A stretch of DNA of 9,187 nt from Microcaldota archaeon (GTDB lineage Archaea; Micrarchaeota; Micrarchaeia; Norongarragalinales; UBA10210). Shown here one piece after another: positions 6,026 to 9,187 of this stretch. Positions within the stretch are counted from its first letter, which is position 1. Each line of letters opens with the position of its first letter. The position numbers and the translations under genes are program-made. Where the stretch lies: the NCBI GenBank assembly GCA_013331595.1, contig DUGE01000002.1:14301-23487 (forward strand). The letters are read 5' to 3'. The notes beneath the pieces were generated by a model. That model searched no databases and was not told where the DNA came from. It was given only the letters and a program-made list of their open reading frames with translations.

Positions 6026-6077
6026 GTTGCAGAACCTTTGGTTCTGCGACGTGTCGCAGAAGCGAAGCTTCTGCAAC
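6026..6077. repeat. Inverted pair of 25-nt hairpin elements (52-bp imperfect palindrome)
   Basis: Hairpin A is an 11-bp stem, 6026-6036 with 6040-6050, with loop TTT. Hairpin B is GCAGAAGC (6056-6063)/GCTTCTGC (6067-6074), loop GAA, with G6053-C6077 and T6054-A6076 outside one C-A mismatch. The right half, read on the other strand, matches the left half at 22 of 26 positions. Two of the four differences are a C-G to G-C exchange that keeps the stem paired. GTTGCAGAA (6026-6034) also pairs perfectly with TTCTGCAAC (6069-6077), and TTCTGCGAC (6042-6050) with GTCGCAGAA (6053-6061), giving a competing long hairpin. Confidence 0.8.
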
Positions 6078-6120
6078 ATGCTAACCCTCTTCCTTGCCGG
6101 AAGGCTAATGGCGAGTAAAA

Positions 6121-8010
6121 ATGATTCTTGCGCTCTTGTTTCTTGCAAGCTCGCTGGCATTAGGCCTTGCAGCCGCACGGTTTTTCACTATCCTAGATTC
6201 CCTTGCGAAAAAAGTTTCAATAGGCTTTCTTGCGGGCTTTGCCCTTCAAACTTTCTTTATTCTCGCCGTCTCGTGGGCGATGGGCGGGCTCCAGCCTCCA
6301 GTGATTTTCGTTTCTTCAATCCTGTTTTTCGCATTGGCCTTTTTGCTATACAGTTTCCCTCCTGGAAAAACCGGCAGGAAAATTCGCTTTTCCCACCCGC
6401 TTCAAGTTTCCACCTCGGAAATCGCGGCCTTGGCATTTTCCCTGCTTTACTTGCTGCTAATGCTTTCGGCAGTATTGCGCCCTACGCCCGCTGGCGTTGG
6501 GTCGGTCATAAGCGTATGGGGCGATTACTCCCTGCATATGGCCATAACGAATTCGTTCGCTTTCGCGGGAAACTTCCCCCCTCAATACCCCGTTCTCGTT
6601 GGAGAGCCTTTGAAATATTCCTTTGCAATGGATTTCGCTTCGGCAGTGCTCATCCAAGGCGGTTTCGACTACCGTTCGGCCTTCCTCATCCCCAACCTAC
6701 TGGTTTTCATTGCGCTTTCCATGGCCATGGTTGTCTTGGTTGAATTGGTTGCAGGCAAAAAACGGCCGCTTGTTGTCGCTCTTGCAATGCTCTTGTTTTT
6801 CGTCAACGGGAATTACGGAATTTCTACTGCCCTGGGTGATGCTTTCAACCAGCAATCGCTTTCTCCTTTGCTATCGCCAGCGCGAAATTATTCGAACATC
6901 GATTCGCAGGCGATAGTTTTGATGAACTGGGTTTACTCCATGTTCCTCCCCTCGCGCGGGGCGCTGTTCGGATTTGCCCTTGCAGTCGTGGTTTACGCCT
7001 TGCTTTTTTCAAGCGTATTGAACGGCGAGTGGAGAAAGAGAGAGCTTTTCGCCGCAGGGGTTTTGACGGGTTTGTTTCCCTTGGCTTACGCCTATTCACT
7101 TTTGGCCGTAGGAATTGTTGCAGCATTTCTTTTCGCTGCAGGTTTTTGGCGCGAGCGGAAGCTTCGCGGCGAATGGCTTTATTTTGCAATTCCTGCCGCG
7201 ATTCTACTTATGCCTCAAATAGCGTGGCTGTGGGGAAGGACGATTTTCTCGTGGCACGGGGGCTGGCTTTCGCCAGACAAAAGTGCTCTTGGAATAATCG
7301 ACTTTTGGCTGAAGAACGGCTGGGCCGTAATGCTTTGCTTCATTGCGTGGGCTTACCTGGAGTTTTTTGAGGGAAGAAGAAAGCTGTTGGTTTTTGCAGC
7401 GCCTTTTGCGTTCATGTTCCTGCTGGGCAACCTCGTACTGTTCCAGCCGTGGGATTGGGATAATTCCAAGCTCTTCCTCCACGTTTTCTTTTTCGCTAGC
7501 ATTGCCAGTGCCCTGTTTCTGAGCGACTTGTTCAACCGCACGCGAAACAAAGAGCTTTCAAAAACCCTCGTTGCTGGATTAGTTCTCCTCGCCGTAGCTT
7601 CTGGCGTGTTGGCGTTGTTTTGGACGGCCTGGGGTTTGAACGCCCGGTTCGTGATGTTCAACGAAAACGATTTTGCCGTTGGCGATTGGATTAAGGGAAA
7701 CACGCCTGCAAACGCGCTGTTCCTGACTTCCCAAGACCATTTGAACCCGGTTGCTTCCCTTGCAGGAAGGCAAATAATTGCGGGCTATGAAGGCTGGCTG
7801 TGGAGCCACGGTTTGAATTACTCGCGAAAGCAGGCTGACGGGAAAGCAATGTTTGAAAAAGGCGATTGCAAGCTAATGGCCGAGTATGGGGTTAGCTTTG
7901 TTTTCGTGAAAGCAGGAGAGAATGCCACTGTTTTCGAGGGTGAAAACTTCACATCCATCTATCGCGATAGTTTGGGGAACGAAATTTTCCAGTCGAAATG
8001 CAAGGCGTAA
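6121..8010 (+). CDS. Polytopic membrane protein, probable GT-C-type glycosyltransferase
   Basis: A 629-aa protein with about 13 hydrophobic spans (first at residues 2-19, last about 474-500) and an extracytoplasmic C-terminal domain of about 125 residues. The loop before the fifth span reads WGDYSLHMAITNSFAFAGNFPPQYP (133-157) followed by GEPLKYSFAMDF. An acidic residue here (D135, with H139 four on) is where GT-C enzymes, which use lipid-linked sugar donors, carry their catalytic acid. FQPWDWDNSK (441-450) is another polar motif at a membrane edge. The C-terminal part (NENDFAVGDWIKGNTPANALFLTS, LAGRQIIAGYEGWLWSHG) resembles the soluble tail of such proteins. The start is the ATG at 6121, with the first span directly after it; only a weak Shine-Dalgarno (GGCGAG, 6111-6116) is present, and no clear TATA-like box lies between the hairpins and the gene. 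Its 3' end overlaps an opposing gene by 52 nt. GT-C membership is inferred from topology and motifs; the substrate is unknown. Confidence 0.8.
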   Translation: MILALLFLASSLALGLAAARFFTILDSLAKKVSIGFLAGFALQTFFILAVSWAMGGLQPPVIFVSSILFFALAFLLYSFPPGKTGRKIRFSHPLQVSTSEIAALAFSLLYLLLMLSAVLRPTPAGVGSVISVWGDYSLHMAITNSFAFAGNFPPQYPVLVGEPLKYSFAMDFASAVLIQGGFDYRSAFLIPNLLVFIALSMAMVVLVELVAGKKRPLVVALAMLLFFVNGNYGISTALGDAFNQQSLSPLLSPARNYSNIDSQAIVLMNWVYSMFLPSRGALFGFALAVVVYALLFSSVLNGEWRKRELFAAGVLTGLFPLAYAYSLLAVGIVAAFLFAAGFWRERKLRGEWLYFAIPAAILLMPQIAWLWGRTIFSWHGGWLSPDKSALGIIDFWLKNGWAVMLCFIAWAYLEFFEGRRKLLVFAAPFAFMFLLGNLVLFQPWDWDNSKLFLHVFFFASIASALFLSDLFNRTRNKELSKTLVAGLVLLAVASGVLALFWTAWGLNARFVMFNENDFAVGDWIKGNTPANALFLTSQDHLNPVASLAGRQIIAGYEGWLWSHGLNYSRKQADGKAMFEKGDCKLMAEYGVSFVFVKAGENATVFEGENFTSIYRDSLGNEIFQSKCKA

Positions 8011-9074
8011 TCGGCAGTTTTTACCATCGCAAACGCCGCGAGAAGGACGAGCGGTATTTGCCAGAAGACCAAAAACCGGTCCATGAATACGCGTATGCCG
8101 AACAGCTCGTTCTTGGTGAACAAAAGCCCAGTCAGCGCCATGGCCGCAATGAACAACTGCCTCGAAAGATTCCGCTTGCTTTTATCCGTAGCAATTGCCA
8201 AAATCAAGAACAATGCGCCCAGTGCCGATAGGCCTGCTGTTACCACTCCAGTTTTTTCAATGAAATAACCTAATTCGACCACCGCCCCCTCGTGGTTCGA
8301 GAATTGTGCAAGGCCGAAAACGTTCGGGTTGCCTGTAGCGATAAAATGCCATGCGAAGTAAACCGCCACTCCCAGGGCCCAGCACAAAAGCGCTGTCCAA
8401 GCGCTTTCCTTGGGCATGGATATTTTCCTTGTTTTTGCAACATCGTGCGCAAAGCTTATTGTCGCATAAGCAAAAGCCGCAGAAACCAGGAATGCTATTG
8501 CCTCCTGGTGCACTAACGCTATTGCGGCAGTCAAGGCGAATGCCGCATTGCGCTTGTTTACCGCAATTGCGTAGAATGCGAAGGGCAGCAATGCCAATCC
8601 CAGAGCCTGGGGCAGCGGGCGCACCGTATAAACAATAAGTTCGGTCGGCAGGGATGCAAGAAATGCAGCTGCTATGCCCGCGTAATCGCCGAACAATTCT
8701 CGTCCAAGAAGGAAAAACCCTAGCGGCAAGAGAACTGCGAAAAGCATTACCAAAAGCCTTTGTGCTAGGTCAATGTTTCCTGCAATGAATGCAGTTCCAG
8801 CCAACAGCACCCGGTATCCTGGAACGTATAATGCGGGAATGCCTCCGCCGTAGGAAAAATCTTCAAGCGGGTAAGTTCCGTGTTGAAGTATGTTTTGGGC
8901 GAACGCCACGTGAATGTTAGTGTTGCCGTACGTCGGATAGTACCACTCGCTCCAAACCATCCAGTGGGAGAAAAGGCTTAAGGCAATTGCAATGCCCAGG
9001 AGTAATAAAACTGTTTTACTGCTGCCAGAAATTTTCTCCAGCTTTTCCAGCGCTTCCAGCGGTTTTTTCTTCAA
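7959..9074 (-). CDS. GT-C-like membrane protein, apparently C-terminally shortened
   Basis: A 371-aa protein with a basic N-terminus (MKKKPLEALEKLEK) and about nine to ten spans, beginning at about residues 21-37. The first large loop, WYYPTYGNTNIHVAFAQNILQHGTYP (45-65), then YVPGYRVLLAG, has the layout of the GT-C donor-site loop. The spot expected for the acid, four residues before His55, is Asn51. The last span (about 333-352) follows FGIRVFMDRF and is trailed by only some 20 residues, so the soluble tail seen in the gene opposite is missing. The start is the TTG at 9074-9072, behind GGTGA (9086-9082). It overlaps the stop of the upstream gene by 4 nt, which suggests translational coupling. 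The last 52 nt, including the TAG, are antisense to the end of the convergent gene. Possible readings are a degenerate glycosyltransferase or a shortened but functional partner. Confidence 0.75.
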   Translation of the reverse strand: MKKKPLEALEKLEKISGSSKTVLLLLGIAIALSLFSHWMVWSEWYYPTYGNTNIHVAFAQNILQHGTYPLEDFSYGGGIPALYVPGYRVLLAGTAFIAGNIDLAQRLLVMLFAVLLPLGFFLLGRELFGDYAGIAAAFLASLPTELIVYTVRPLPQALGLALLPFAFYAIAVNKRNAAFALTAAIALVHQEAIAFLVSAAFAYATISFAHDVAKTRKISMPKESAWTALLCWALGVAVYFAWHFIATGNPNVFGLAQFSNHEGAVVELGYFIEKTGVVTAGLSALGALFLILAIATDKSKRNLSRQLFIAAMALTGLLFTKNELFGIRVFMDRFLVFWQIPLVLLAAFAMVKTADYALHFDWKISFPKLSR

Positions 9075-9187
9075 GCTTGCTTCACCATGTAAATCCTATG
9101 CCCGTTGTCGAAAACCTTCTCAAAATAAGTTGCATTGTCGAAAGTCGCGTAATTAGGGTATTTCCAGGCGTAGCCTGCGAAAATGTT
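9071..9187 (-). CDS. 3' end of an upstream gene in the same minus-strand operon
   Basis: The minus strand is open from the window edge for 38 codons to a TGA at 9073-9071. The visible C-terminus begins NIFAGYAWKYPNYATF and ends NGHRIYMVKQA. The final strand-like pattern (tyFekVFdnGhrIY) resembles the end of the 6121-8010 protein (nFtsIYrdslGneIF), so it may be the extracytoplasmic tail of another membrane glycosyltransferase; this rests on a short stretch only. Its stop overlaps the TTG start of the next gene (TTGA), which marks a tightly linked operon. Confidence 0.7.
   Translation of the reverse strand, partial: NIFAGYAWKYPNYATFDNATYFEKVFDNGHRIYMVKQA

Noticed and set aside
6089..6103. Fourth hairpin CTTCC-TTGCC-GGAAG before the gene at 6121
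   Set aside because: It has only 5 bp with a 5-nt loop and lacks the 3-nt-loop design of its neighbours, so it is within chance expectation.
5978..6120. tRNA 3' end as an attachment site of an integrated element
   Set aside because: No second copy of the tRNA 3' end is visible in the window, and there is no integrase or other mobile gene.
5916..6743. 275-codon plus-strand open frame running from the tRNA into the membrane-protein gene
   Set aside because: It crosses two tRNA exons, intron 2 and all three hairpins, then overlaps the 6121-8010 gene in another frame. The reading has no hydrophobic or domain pattern.

Overview
The window looks archaeal. It has a type II (eukaryote/archaeal-type) methionine aminopeptidase and a tRNA gene without an encoded CCA, interrupted by two introns whose borders form bulge-helix-bulge (BHB) splice motifs. 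Promoters are TATA-like, one of them placed for a leaderless mRNA, and several genes start at TTG or GTG behind GGTG-type Shine-Dalgarno sequences. The gene mix (PEP synthase, a small secreted dockerin-like protein, unrecognised polytopic membrane proteins) would fit a DPANN-type lineage, but placement below Archaea is inference.

Layout. At 1-182 is an AT-rich leader with a possible divergent partial gene on the minus strand (1-116) and a perfect 9-bp hairpin (146-166). At 183-2609 (+) is phosphoenolpyruvate synthase. At 2713-3783 (+) is a secreted protein with a signal peptide and two C-terminal dockerin/EF-hand-like calcium loops, followed by T-tract termination signals. At 3941-4837 (+) is methionine aminopeptidase type II. 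At 4900-5742 (+) is a Pro/Gln-rich multi-span membrane protein of unknown function with a near-ideal leaderless promoter. At 5832-5997 (+) is a tRNA-Arg(CCG) with one canonical intron (37/38) and one T-arm intron (53/54). At 6003-6077 are three tight 3-nt-loop hairpins, the last two being inverted copies of one element. At 6121-8010 (+) is a large GT-C-like membrane protein. Converging on it from the minus strand are a second GT-C-like membrane protein (7959-9074), apparently shortened at its C-terminus, and the 3' end of a further gene (9071-9187), joined to it by a 4-nt stop/start overlap.

How the genes relate. PEP synthase (gluconeogenic entry), MetAP (N-terminal Met removal) and the tRNA are housekeeping genes with no evident functional link. 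The right-hand 3 kb is a membrane/cell-surface block, probably concerned with lipid-linked sugar transfer. The most unusual features are the doubly interrupted tRNA and the adjoining hairpin cluster. In that cluster a compensatory base-pair difference between two inverted copies suggests that the folded hairpin itself is maintained. No CRISPR array, insertion sequence, phage gene or defence system is visible.
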